From contig MBRE01000034.1 of assembly GCA_001698425.1 (NCBI GenBank), positions 1 to 64,000 of the forward strand: a stretch of 64,000 nt of DNA, given 5' to 3'. The DNA is from Oscillatoriales cyanobacterium USR001. GTDB taxonomy: Bacteria; Cyanobacteriota; Cyanobacteriia; Cyanobacteriales; Microcoleaceae. Shown piece after piece: positions 8,321 to 15,810 of the stretch. Every line of letters begins with the position of its first letter. Within the stretch, counting starts at the first letter, position 1. A program made the position numbers and the translations under genes. The notes beneath the pieces were generated by a model that ran no database searches, was not told the origin of the DNA, and saw nothing but the letters and a program-made list of their open reading frames with translations.

Positions 8321-9622
8321 ATGTTTGACCATAATTCAGTATCTCGACCTACCAGAGCAATTGAAGTTGTATACTGCTACTTTGAGTCTGACAAAGACGA
8401 AGAACTGCGGGATGAACTAGAGAAACACCTAACGACTTTAAAGCGGGAAGGCTTAATTACATCTTGGTGTAAAAAAGAAATTCAGGCTGGAGGGGAAGAG
8501 GAAAGTCAGATTAACAAACACATAGACACGGCAAGTCTTATTTTGCTATTAATTAGTTCAGATTTTATTGCGTCGCCGACTTGTTACGATCAACAATTTG
8601 ATCGTGCTATCAAGCGTTATGAAAATGCAGAAGCTCACGTTATGCCTGTACTTCTGCGTCCTGTAGATTGGCATGATAGCCGATTTGGTGATATGCGACC
8701 ATTGCCTACTAATGGTGTACCTGTCACCAGTTGGTCAAATAGTGATGAGGCATTTCAAGATATCACTAAAGAAATTCGCAATGTTGTTAAGGAATTTTGG
8801 TTAAGAGATGAACAGAGAATCAATGAATCTTACAATCAACTAAGAAAGGAACTAGCTACACAAGAGTGGAGAAAGGCTAACGATACAACTAAATCTATTC
8901 TATTCAGAATAGCTCTCAAAGAAGAAATAGGGAACCTTTCAGCCGAAGATATGAAAATAGTTCCTTTCCAGGATATATATGCGATCAACAAACTTTGGTC
9001 AGAATACAGTAATGGGCATTTTGGCTTTAGTATCCAGAAGTACCTCTTGCAACAAAGTGATTACGAAAGTTTTATCAAACAGATAGGTTGGAATGTTGAT
9101 GACTCTTGGTTAGAGTATGAAAACCTTCAATTTAATTTAAACTCTCCAGAGGGACATCTTCCCTATAGCGGGGTTCATTTTTGGCAAGCAGTACCTTCAT
9201 TCCCTTCGGAACCTCCTAATATTAATTACTACAAACTACCTCGTACTCGTAACGAATTTTACTACAGGTATCCGGTTAATTATTATCAGCGACAAAAGAC
9301 TTTTCAGGAGCAGTTTAAGCCAAGAAATCAGCTAGATTTAGATTTGTCAAATTCAGAGTTTAAGCGCGAAATAGAGCAAATCTCAAATTCTTCATTTATT
9401 ACTCCCTCACCAGTAATTAACAATCGTTCTGGTGGAGGTGCTGGTGGTGCATTGATGGGCCTTGGAATTTTAGCTAGGGCAGCGTTTCCTTGGGCTTTAA
9501 CAGTAGCAGCAGTGGGAACGTTAGCATGGTTAGGATATGAGGGGTATAAGAAGTATAAACACCATGAAAAAGAAAATGAAATAAAAGAAAAAATTGAATC
9601 TCTTCTCTCTCGCCTTAACTAA
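8321..9622 (+). CDS. TIR - GUN4 domain - C-terminal membrane anchor protein
   Basis: Residues 10-150 are a TIR domain (IEVVYCYFESDKDEELRDEL, ASLILLLISSDF, VMPVLLRPVDW). The expected catalytic Glu is Gln in CYDQQF. Residues 165-290 match GUN4: LRKELATQEWRKANDTT, then IYAINKLWSEYSNGHFGFS, IGWNVDDSWLEY and SPEGHLPYSGV. GUN4 proteins bind porphyrins and stimulate Mg-chelatase. A Gly-rich stretch leads to a membrane segment at about 390-408 (AAFPWALTVAAVGTLAWLGY) and a charged tail. It starts 56 bases after the CHAT-TIR gene. A porphyrin-sensing adaptor tethered to a membrane is a reasonable hypothesis, not a demonstrated role. Confidence 0.82.
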   Translation: MFDHNSVSRPTRAIEVVYCYFESDKDEELRDELEKHLTTLKREGLITSWCKKEIQAGGEEESQINKHIDTASLILLLISSDFIASPTCYDQQFDRAIKRYENAEAHVMPVLLRPVDWHDSRFGDMRPLPTNGVPVTSWSNSDEAFQDITKEIRNVVKEFWLRDEQRINESYNQLRKELATQEWRKANDTTKSILFRIALKEEIGNLSAEDMKIVPFQDIYAINKLWSEYSNGHFGFSIQKYLLQQSDYESFIKQIGWNVDDSWLEYENLQFNLNSPEGHLPYSGVHFWQAVPSFPSEPPNINYYKLPRTRNEFYYRYPVNYYQRQKTFQEQFKPRNQLDLDLSNSEFKREIEQISNSSFITPSPVINNRSGGGAGGALMGLGILARAAFPWALTVAAVGTLAWLGYEGYKKYKHHEKENEIKEKIESLLSRLN

Positions 9623-9658
9623 TAACATCCAAGAAAATAAATAGAATGAGGCTTACCC

Positions 9659-9991
9659 ATGTCCACAGCACAACTAACAGATTATTTCAACTTCCTCACC
9701 CCCGATGATATTCGACTCAAAGGCACAAGAATCGGCATCGAAACCATCCTTTATGAATACATCGATCGCAGTCGCACCCCAGAAGAAATTGCCCAAACCT
9801 ACCCCTCGCTAACCTTAGAACAAGTCTATGCGACAATTCTCTATTACCTACAGAACAAAGAAACCACTAGCGATTACATAAAAAATTGGATAGAACATGG
9901 TCACAAAATGAGAGAACAACAGCGCCTCAACCCTCCACCCGTATCGGAAAAACTTCGTCAATTGAGAGCCGCTAGACAAGCCCAAACATAA
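9659..9991 (+). CDS. DUF433 family antitoxin
   Basis: A 110-residue protein with the DUF433 core DDIRLKGTRIGIETILYEYIDRSRTPEEIAQTYPSLTLEQVYATILYYL broken here into its two visible halves: the RLKGTRIG turn and the TPEEIAQ helix. A basic tail (SEKLRQLRAARQAQT) follows. It precedes a PIN-like gene by four bases. This pair is divergent in sequence from the 4842-5428 pair, so it is not a recent duplicate. Confidence 0.82.
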   Translation: MSTAQLTDYFNFLTPDDIRLKGTRIGIETILYEYIDRSRTPEEIAQTYPSLTLEQVYATILYYLQNKETTSDYIKNWIEHGHKMREQQRLNPPPVSEKLRQLRAARQAQT

Positions 9992-9995
9992 GCAA

Positions 9996-10358
9996 ATGAC
10001 TCTAAAATACCTAATTGATGAAAATGTAAACCCTTTGTATCCCAATCAAATTAGACAGCGAGAACCTGGTATCATCATTCAAGTAGTAGGAGAACCGGCA
10101 ACACCACCAAAAGGCACACTCGATCCAGAAATTCTCTATTGGTGCGAAGATAATAAATTTGTGCTTGTGACTAATAACCGTACTTCAATGCCAGTTCACT
10201 TGGCAGATCATATCGCGCTAGATCATCATATACCGGGGATTTTTATCCTCAATCCTAATTTAAGTATTGGCGAAAACATTGAAGAATTGATTTTAGTTGC
10301 CCTCGCTTCTGAGGAGGATGAATATCAAGACCGAATTATTTATTTACCTTTACCTTAA
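9996..10358 (+). CDS. DUF5615-type PIN-like protein (predicted toxin)
   Basis: The protein is 120 residues and opens with TLKYLIDENVNPLYP, the acidic first strand of PIN-like DUF5615 proteins. FVLVTNNRTSMP stands where relatives have the second acidic site (usually TxDxDF), so the second acidic cluster is weak. The C-terminal half (IPGIFILNPN, EELILVALASEEDE) fits the family. It is the probable toxin of the preceding DUF433 antitoxin. Loss of activity is possible. Confidence 0.75.
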   Translation: MTLKYLIDENVNPLYPNQIRQREPGIIIQVVGEPATPPKGTLDPEILYWCEDNKFVLVTNNRTSMPVHLADHIALDHHIPGIFILNPNLSIGENIEELILVALASEEDEYQDRIIYLPLP

Positions 10359-10610
10359 AGCCTTTTACTGGCATCTCCCTTAATAACTTGAATATCAACC
10401 ACAAACTGTAGGGGTGCATAACTATGTGTCCCTATATTTTTGACAAAAAATTCCCCCCATCCGCATAAACCTCTCCCTCCCCACCGATAAAGCCACAACA
10501 GGGATAAACAGCGAATAGCCACAAAACCACCTGCAAAAATTCCAGGCTAACGCTGCATAAAACTCACAACCCTGCACGACTAAACAATAGCAACCCACCC
10601 AGAGGTACTT
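10359..10610 (+). other. Intergenic region before the ubiquitin-like locus
   Basis: About 250 bases without a supportable gene. Stop-free stretches on the minus strand here are low-complexity shadows rich in Trp, Cys and Arg. AGAGG lies about six bases before the next ATG and may be its ribosome site. No clear terminator or promoter was recognised. Confidence 0.4.
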
Positions 10611-11153
10611 ATGACTAGCCAAGTCGATCTCAACGAAGTCAGAAACCGCGTACTTACTAACCAGCAAAGCGGTACCGATCTCCCCAACTCAAGCGATCGC
10701 AGTGTCTTTGTAGACTCCGAAGGTAACATCATCCTCCGGCCCCAACCTGGTACTGAACGCCAACTCTCCCGCGTTCCCCAGAAAACCTTTGCTGCCAATC
10801 TCACAGCCGATCGCCAAATTGTAGCTCAAAAACTCCCCAATAACACTCAGGAAATGTTCATCAGTGGCGTTACTGGCTGGGTTTACGGCATTATCAGCGA
10901 ACTTGGCGATCAATATACAATGTTCGCCTACAGCGACGGTAGCTTATATCAAGTGATGGTTTTGTTCCCAGAAGTTGCGGGTAAATTTAGCCAGCACGAT
11001 TCTCACTTATTCCAAGACGGTCGGGTATGCTTCGGCGATGCTGGAGGTTTGCCCACTTTAGAGCAAGCTTATGCCAAATCTGTCCTCTGGGCAACAGGTT
11101 TCAGCAGTTACCTCCGTACAGGGGTTTTCCCCTTTTCCATTAACAACCTCTAA
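10611..11153 (+). CDS. Possible E2-like (UBC-fold) protein beside a JAB-E1 fusion
   Basis: A 180-residue protein that I cannot place in a named family. The first 75 residues are polar. The rest looks like an alpha/beta fold: GWVYGIISELGDQYTMFAYS, YQVMVLFPEVAGKF, then SHLFQDGRVCFGD with Cys140, and a helix (TLEQAYAKSVLWATGFSSYL). A Cys after a GRVC turn preceded by a beta meander resembles the active site of bacterial E2 (ubiquitin-conjugating-like) proteins. The next gene is a JAB-E1 fusion, which strengthens the idea. No ubiquitin-like substrate protein is evident. The E2 call is inference; the gene itself is convincing. Confidence 0.6.
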   Translation: MTSQVDLNEVRNRVLTNQQSGTDLPNSSDRSVFVDSEGNIILRPQPGTERQLSRVPQKTFAANLTADRQIVAQKLPNNTQEMFISGVTGWVYGIISELGDQYTMFAYSDGSLYQVMVLFPEVAGKFSQHDSHLFQDGRVCFGDAGGLPTLEQAYAKSVLWATGFSSYLRTGVFPFSINNL

Positions 11154-11171
11154 AAACGCGCTTTGGACAAA

Positions 11172-11512
11172 GAAACCGGGTTTTTACTAAATCTGTGGGC
11201 TACAACGAGGTCTTTTGGTGAAAAACCCGGTTTCTCGGCCCCCGCGACTCCGACTACAGAAACCGGGTTTTTACTAAATCTGCGGGCTACAACGAAGTCT
11301 GTTCGCGAAAAACCCGGTTTCTCAGCCCCCGCGACTCCGACTACAGAAACCGGGTTTTTACCAAATCTGCGGGCTACAACGAAGTCTTTTGGTGAAAAAC
11401 CCGGTTTCTCAGCCCCCGCGACTCCGACCACAGAAACCGGGTTTTTACTAAATTTGCGGGCTACAACGAAGTCTGTTCGTGAAAAACCCGGTTTCTGAAC
11501 CCCCGCGACTCC
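11172..11512 (+). repeat. Four tandem 87-bp repeats, each holding an inverted repeat
   Basis: Copies begin at 11172, 11259, 11346 and 11433, a constant step of 87 bases. Each starts with GAAACCGGGTTTTTAC and carries its complement AAAAACCCGGTTTC about 50 bases later, so each unit can fold into a hairpin. Since 87 is divisible by three, open frames run through on both strands, but the products are repetitive and not credible genes. The same GAAACCGG/AAAAACC core occurs at 51479-51577, so this is a dispersed cyanobacterial element. It separates the E2-like gene from the JAB-E1 gene. Confidence 0.92.
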
Positions 11513-11541
11513 AAGAATTTACCCATTTTCAACTTAAAACT

Positions 11542-13431
11542 ATGATGTTATACATTTCCGAGTCAGTTCTGGACGAGATTGAGACTGCGATCGCGAACCA
11601 TCCTCCCGAACGCGGTGGGGCGATTCTAGGGCCTGTAGGTCAGCCCATTATTACTCACTTTCTCCTAGACGAACAAGCCCGCACCAGTGGGGCCAGCTAC
11701 CTCCCATCTCCGCAGTTAACTCAGCGGGTGCAGCAGCTAGAAATCATGGAAAAAATCGAGTTTAAAGGCGTGATCCACTCCCACCCCGGCGGCTTAGATC
11801 GTCCTTCCGGCCCCGATGAAACTGCAATGCTGGAAGGGTTGAATCTTAATCCTCACATTCCCTACTTTGTGGCTCCAATTGTGACTTTACAGCGTTACGG
11901 GGGGCAGTTGCGCGAACACGAATTGTCGATCGCACAAGGTAAAATTTCCTGTTATGTTGCTTCTCGCGATCGCAATTATCTGCGAGTGGAAACGCTATCA
12001 GTTAAGGAAGTGTGCGATCGCGATTTACCTCGGATTCTGCAAACACTTTTACCGACGGTAACACCCAAACGCATACCGCTACAACCTGATTTACAGCGAC
12101 TTTGCCAGACTTTTGGCAGCACTCAACCGCCAGAAATTTTCGTGGCTGAGATTGAAGGACGGGCGATACCGGCCGGTCGCGTTATTCTCAACGGTGGTTT
12201 GGAATTGCTGTTTCTGTTCAGCGAGTCTTATCCCGTTACGCCGCCTCTGCTGATGCTAACCCCATTTGGGGGCAACACAGAGGAAATCAAGTTAGATTGG
12301 TCGCTGGAAACGCCACCAGAAGAGCGTTTGTTAACCGCTGTTAAAGGTATTATTACTGGTTCTGGCCCCTATCAGAAGGTGTATGGCCCTTTGGGAAAGT
12401 CCCCGATCGCAGCCGACGGCGATCGCGCCCATCTAGCTGGTTGGACAGGTTGCTATTCGGGCCTTGACCCTAAAATTGCTGCAAGTGAAGTACAGCAAGG
12501 GTTATTTGCCCGCAGTCAAGGGATTCTCAGTCAACATCTCAGCAGCAAGCGGGTGTTGATTGCGGGGACGGGTTCTGTGGGTTCCTACTTTGCGGAACAA
12601 TTGGTTCGCAGCGGTGTTGGTGCTCTCACTCTCATCGATCCTGAAACGGTTGAAGTGGCGAATTTGTGCCGCACTACTTACGATTTTACAGATTTGGGTC
12701 GTTTGAAGGTGGAAGCCTTGGCGCGGCGACTGCTGCATATTAACCCGTTGTTGGAATTGATGGTGCAGCCTAAAAGTTTGTCAGACTATGAGGTTGCGGC
12801 TTTCGATGCTTTGGTACAAGCAGCGGACTTGATTATTGCGACTACCGATGACCCCGCCGCCCAGCGGATTCTCAACCGCTTTGCTTATTTTCACGGTAAA
12901 CCTGCTTTGTTTGTAGGATTATACAAAGCTGCGGAAGGAGGTGAGGTGATTGTGAGTATTCGCGATCGCACTCCTTGTTATCTTTGTGCGACGGCTAATC
13001 GTCACCAAGCGGAAACGAATTTGGGACGGGTGAGTGCGGAGGGGGATTATGGGAACAATGGTCGGGTGATGGGTGAAGTGGCGATCGCGGCGGATATTCA
13101 TCATGTTACCAGTGTGGCGGTGAAAATGGGGCTGTCGTTGCTGTTACCGGAGGATGCTGAGGCGAAGCTTAAAGGTTTCTTGAATCCGGCGATCGATGGG
13201 GGATTAAATTATCTCACGCTGTCGATGGTTCCTAATTATTGGTTTTATCCAGGTGTGTTTGGAGATACCCCCGGACAGTATGCTTATCAGAGTGTTTGGT
13301 TAACAGCAAAGAGTCGGGAAGAATGTCCTGTTTGTGGTAGCGTACACCATCGAGTTGACCCGCGAGCGATCGCGTTACGGAGTTTGCAATCTGATGAAAT
13401 TCGGGCGGCTTTGAACGGTTCTCGTTCTTAA
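11542..13431 (+). CDS. JAB peptidase - E2/RWD-like domain - E1 (ThiF) fusion protein
   Basis: Residues 1-140 are a JAB/MPN+ metalloprotease: Glu23 (PPERGGAILG) and the HSHPGG...SGPDE motif with His79, His81 and an Asp near 91. Residues 170-290 include LLFLFSESYPVTPPLLMLTP, like the core strands of an E2/RWD fold, but no catalytic Cys is visible there. Residues 320-560 are an E1/ThiF domain: VLIAGTGSVGSYFAEQLV, LTLIDPETVEVANLCR and paired CxxC motifs (479/482 and 595/598) that probably bind zinc. One protein would thus combine activation and deconjugation of a ubiquitin-like protein. ATG11542 is chosen because the frame upstream lies in the tandem repeat. Confidence 0.85.
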   Translation: MMLYISESVLDEIETAIANHPPERGGAILGPVGQPIITHFLLDEQARTSGASYLPSPQLTQRVQQLEIMEKIEFKGVIHSHPGGLDRPSGPDETAMLEGLNLNPHIPYFVAPIVTLQRYGGQLREHELSIAQGKISCYVASRDRNYLRVETLSVKEVCDRDLPRILQTLLPTVTPKRIPLQPDLQRLCQTFGSTQPPEIFVAEIEGRAIPAGRVILNGGLELLFLFSESYPVTPPLLMLTPFGGNTEEIKLDWSLETPPEERLLTAVKGIITGSGPYQKVYGPLGKSPIAADGDRAHLAGWTGCYSGLDPKIAASEVQQGLFARSQGILSQHLSSKRVLIAGTGSVGSYFAEQLVRSGVGALTLIDPETVEVANLCRTTYDFTDLGRLKVEALARRLLHINPLLELMVQPKSLSDYEVAAFDALVQAADLIIATTDDPAAQRILNRFAYFHGKPALFVGLYKAAEGGEVIVSIRDRTPCYLCATANRHQAETNLGRVSAEGDYGNNGRVMGEVAIAADIHHVTSVAVKMGLSLLLPEDAEAKLKGFLNPAIDGGLNYLTLSMVPNYWFYPGVFGDTPGQYAYQSVWLTAKSREECPVCGSVHHRVDPRAIALRSLQSDEIRAALNGSRS

Positions 13432-13525
13432 GAATAGCTTGAAAGGTGATGCGATCGCGCCCAGGGGAAAGCCTTTTTTCCTCTGGGGCTTTCTGCTGTA
13501 ATTATATGGTATGGTAGAGGTGGGA
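13411..13525 (+). repeat. Copy A of a 115-bp segment duplicated at 20551
   Basis: Copy A begins in the last seven codons of the JAB-E1 gene and runs into its 3' flank. It matches 20551-20665 with about five mismatches by eye; weaker similarity (CGGAATATGGG) continues to about 13544. It includes a HIP1 site and a hairpin-like CCAGGGGAAAG/CTTTTTTCCTCTGG block that may act as a terminator for the gene. Confidence 0.88.
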
Positions 13526-13599
13526 GATATTGTCGGAATATGGGATAATATCAATTGCAGTTTTATAATTATGGTGTTACCAGATTTGATCTGAAAACA

Positions 13600-13716
13600 A
13601 TGAGTAACGAAGGAGGACAAATTAGCGATAAAGGTAAGCCAATAGACCAATGGTTACAAGATTTAGTTGTGATTCCTGGTAATCAGCTTAATCTCATAAC
13701 CAAAGAAGAGTTCTAG
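13600..13716 (+). CDS. Small hypothetical protein (38 residues)
   Basis: A short frame starts at ATG13600 (MSNEGGQISDKGKPIDQWLQ) and ends at TAG13714-13716. The composition is normal for a soluble protein, with no membrane segment. It lies 28 bases before the next hypothetical gene and could be its partner, or the 3' end of a lost larger gene. No family recognised. Confidence 0.4.
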   Translation: MSNEGGQISDKGKPIDQWLQDLVVIPGNQLNLITKEEF

Positions 13717-13744
13717 TAGTAATATCACACAAAAAAGAGGCAGT

Positions 13745-14107
13745 ATGATTAGTTTTTCTGACCTTTTACCCGAAATCAAAAAAAGACCCACTCTCTATTT
13801 AAGTCGATACTCAATTTTTGATTTTCAATCATTCTATTATGGGTACGATTTCGCGAGGAATCAACTCGGATTACCCAAATCGGAAAAAGACCAAGAATTT
13901 GAAGAGTTTTTGTTATGGTTAAGAGCTAGATATAAAATAGAAACTACCCAATCTTGGGCGAGTTTAATCCTGTTTCATTCTGGAGATGAAAGAGATGCTT
14001 TAGTTCGGTTCTTTGACTTATGGGAAAAATTCCAGAAGTTAGATCGCGAAAGTGTTACGGAGCAATATTACAACCCAGTTTCATCATTAGACCTTTTGCC
14101 AAAATAA
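13745..14107 (+). CDS. Hypothetical protein of immunity-like type
   Basis: A 120-residue soluble protein starting MISFSDLLPEIKKRPTLYLSR, with FYYGYDFARNQLGLP and a Trp-rich centre (FLLWLRARYKIETTQSWASLILFHSGDE in two helices). The opening, a short helix followed by RPxLYLxR, resembles small bacterial proteins found beside toxins, but I cannot assign a named family. A good ribosome site (AAAGAGGCAGT) precedes ATG13745. No toxin gene is visible next to it. Confidence 0.65.
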   Translation: MISFSDLLPEIKKRPTLYLSRYSIFDFQSFYYGYDFARNQLGLPKSEKDQEFEEFLLWLRARYKIETTQSWASLILFHSGDERDALVRFFDLWEKFQKLDRESVTEQYYNPVSSLDLLPK

Positions 14108-14167
14108 CAAAGAGATAACGATAAATAATGAATTAACCTTCTTAAATTCCCCAAAAAAGGCATTACC

Positions 14168-14734
14168 ATGAAATACCAATCACTTGTCCCAATATTAAGT
14201 GCGATCGCTCTATCTCTCGGTGCGACACTCACTATCAATCCGTTCAGTTACGCTCAAGAAAGAACATTCACCTGCGGTACAGCCAAAGACAGAACAACAG
14301 GTAAACAAGTACCAGCAACTCTGGTTAGCACCCCAAGGGGAAACATCCCCCTGATTCTCTGGGTTAATAACTTTCCTTCCGGGACTCCACAGCAGCGATG
14401 TCAGGAGATTTCTACTAGATTCCAGCAATTTGCTGACAACCATTTGCTCAAGTATCTCCGTGCTGGAACAGTTAATAATCAACCGGTCCTGTGTGTTGGC
14501 ACTTCTAAAGGCGGTGTTTGTCCAGATAAAAATGTTTTAATTACACTCCCACCCGAAACTAATGCCAATCTCATACTTGCTCAACTTTTAGACCTTCGCC
14601 GTCACGCTGCGAGAAAACCTTTGAGATTAAGCGGAGGTACGGTTTTTTATGTCGATCGCGAACTATATGTAGACATGGAAGATTTTATCAAAATCATAAC
14701 TGAAAGTGACGGTTCAGACGATGGGACAAATTAG
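14168..14734 (+). CDS. Secreted COP23 domain protein
   Basis: An N-terminal signal peptide (about residues 1-29, SAIALSLGATLTINPFSYAQ) is followed by one COP23 domain: RTFTCGTAKDRTTGKQVPAT, NIPLILWVNNF, QQRCQEISTRFQQFAD, LKYLRAGTVNNQPVLCVG and GGVCPDKNVLITL. The conserved Cys residues and the RF[QN]xF helix define the domain. COP23 was named from a circadian-oscillating cyanobacterial protein; its activity is unknown. The next gene encodes a secreted protease, and later neighbours carry COP23 fused to a protease, so the two parts probably act together outside the cytoplasmic membrane. Confidence 0.85.
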   Translation: MKYQSLVPILSAIALSLGATLTINPFSYAQERTFTCGTAKDRTTGKQVPATLVSTPRGNIPLILWVNNFPSGTPQQRCQEISTRFQQFADNHLLKYLRAGTVNNQPVLCVGTSKGGVCPDKNVLITLPPETNANLILAQLLDLRRHAARKPLRLSGGTVFYVDRELYVDMEDFIKIITESDGSDDGTN

Positions 14735-14795
14735 CTCTATTCCAACTAGATTGAACTTTCGTAGAAAACATCACAGTTTTGCAGGTTGCACCAGC

Positions 14796-15659
14796 ATGAA
14801 GTGGCGTTTACTAATACTATTTGCCTATTTTGTTGGTTTGTCAATCGCACTGCCAGCATCAACGCCTGATGCAGTTGTATTAGTTCAACAGCAAGCAACT
14901 CAACTATCAATAAAACAGCTAAACCAACTTACCCAATCAATTACTGTCAAAGTCCGGTCAGGGGAAGTCTTGGGTTCGGGGATTTTGATTTACAAACAAG
15001 GCTCAATCTATCAAGTTCTCACCAATGCTCATGTTTTAAGGTCAGCCGATCCACCTTATCAGATTCAGACCCCGGAAGGTCGAATTTATCCCGCAAAACG
15101 ACTCGAAACTATTAATTTTCATGGCAATGATTTAAGTTTGTTACAGTTTACCAGTCCTGATAATGAGTATGCTGTAGCAAAATTCGGCAATGCTTCTCCT
15201 CTGAAAGTGGGGGATGAAGTTTTTGCTGCTGGATTTGCGTTTCCAGTTGAGGATTCTCAATTGACTCCCTCAAGTTCTATTTTATCAAATCAAAAACAGG
15301 AGAGAAATATCATATCTCCAGTTGCTCAGGAGGATCTAAGTAGCTTTGTTTTTACAGTAGGTAAATTTTCCCTAATGCTAGATAAAGCTTTAGAGGGAGG
15401 CTATCGAATTGGTTACACTAATGAAGTTGAACAAGGCATGAGCGGCGGGCCTTTGGTGAACCGTCGCGGTGAATTGGTGGGGATTAATGGATTGCACGCA
15501 AATCCCCTATGGGATGCTCCCGATTTGTATCAGGATGGCTCAATGCCTAGTTCATCTTTGCAGAAGAAAATCGCTCAGTTGAGTTGGGCAGTTCCAATTG
15601 AAACTTTTATCCAGTTAGCACCGCGACCTGATATACCAAAAAGTGTAAAATTAAACTAA
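14796..15659 (+). CDS. Secreted trypsin-like serine protease
   Basis: From ATG14796 the protein begins with a signal peptide (MKWRLLILFAYFVGLSIALP). A trypsin-like S1 fold follows, with His in LTNAHVL, Asp in GNDLSLLQF and Ser in GMSGGPLVNRRGELVGINGL, so the triad is complete. Longer starts at 14721 or 14706 would add a polar extension before the signal peptide and overlap the COP23 gene; the shorter start is preferred. It probably works with the preceding COP23 protein in the periplasm. Substrate unknown. Confidence 0.85.
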   Translation: MKWRLLILFAYFVGLSIALPASTPDAVVLVQQQATQLSIKQLNQLTQSITVKVRSGEVLGSGILIYKQGSIYQVLTNAHVLRSADPPYQIQTPEGRIYPAKRLETINFHGNDLSLLQFTSPDNEYAVAKFGNASPLKVGDEVFAAGFAFPVEDSQLTPSSSILSNQKQERNIISPVAQEDLSSFVFTVGKFSLMLDKALEGGYRIGYTNEVEQGMSGGPLVNRRGELVGINGLHANPLWDAPDLYQDGSMPSSSLQKKIAQLSWAVPIETFIQLAPRPDIPKSVKLN

Positions 15660-15734
15660 TTAGAACCGTTTTGACGGTGCGCTGTATTATTTCAGTTTGG
15701 ATTATTATGGTTATAGAAAAATTGTGACTGTTTG

Positions 15735-15743
15735 TGGTACAAT
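15735..15743 (+). promoter_or_regulatory. Extended -10-like element upstream of protease-COP23 gene
   Basis: TGGTACAAT fits an extended -10 (TGnTAnAAT) with no good -35 box. The block around it is conserved upstream of the paralogue at 17537 (TGGTACACT), while the intervening bases differ. Conservation after duplication supports a regulatory role. Confidence 0.5.
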
Positions 15744-15810
15744 CTATGGAAATTGACGTTATAAACTGTATTTCTGTTTAGTTTAAATCAGACCGCGTGA
15801 GGATTGGAAC

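Noticed and set aside
11150-11498. Open frames on both strands across the tandem repeats
   Set aside because: The period of 87 bases keeps frames open by arithmetic; the products are repeats of one 29-residue unit and lack ribosome sites.
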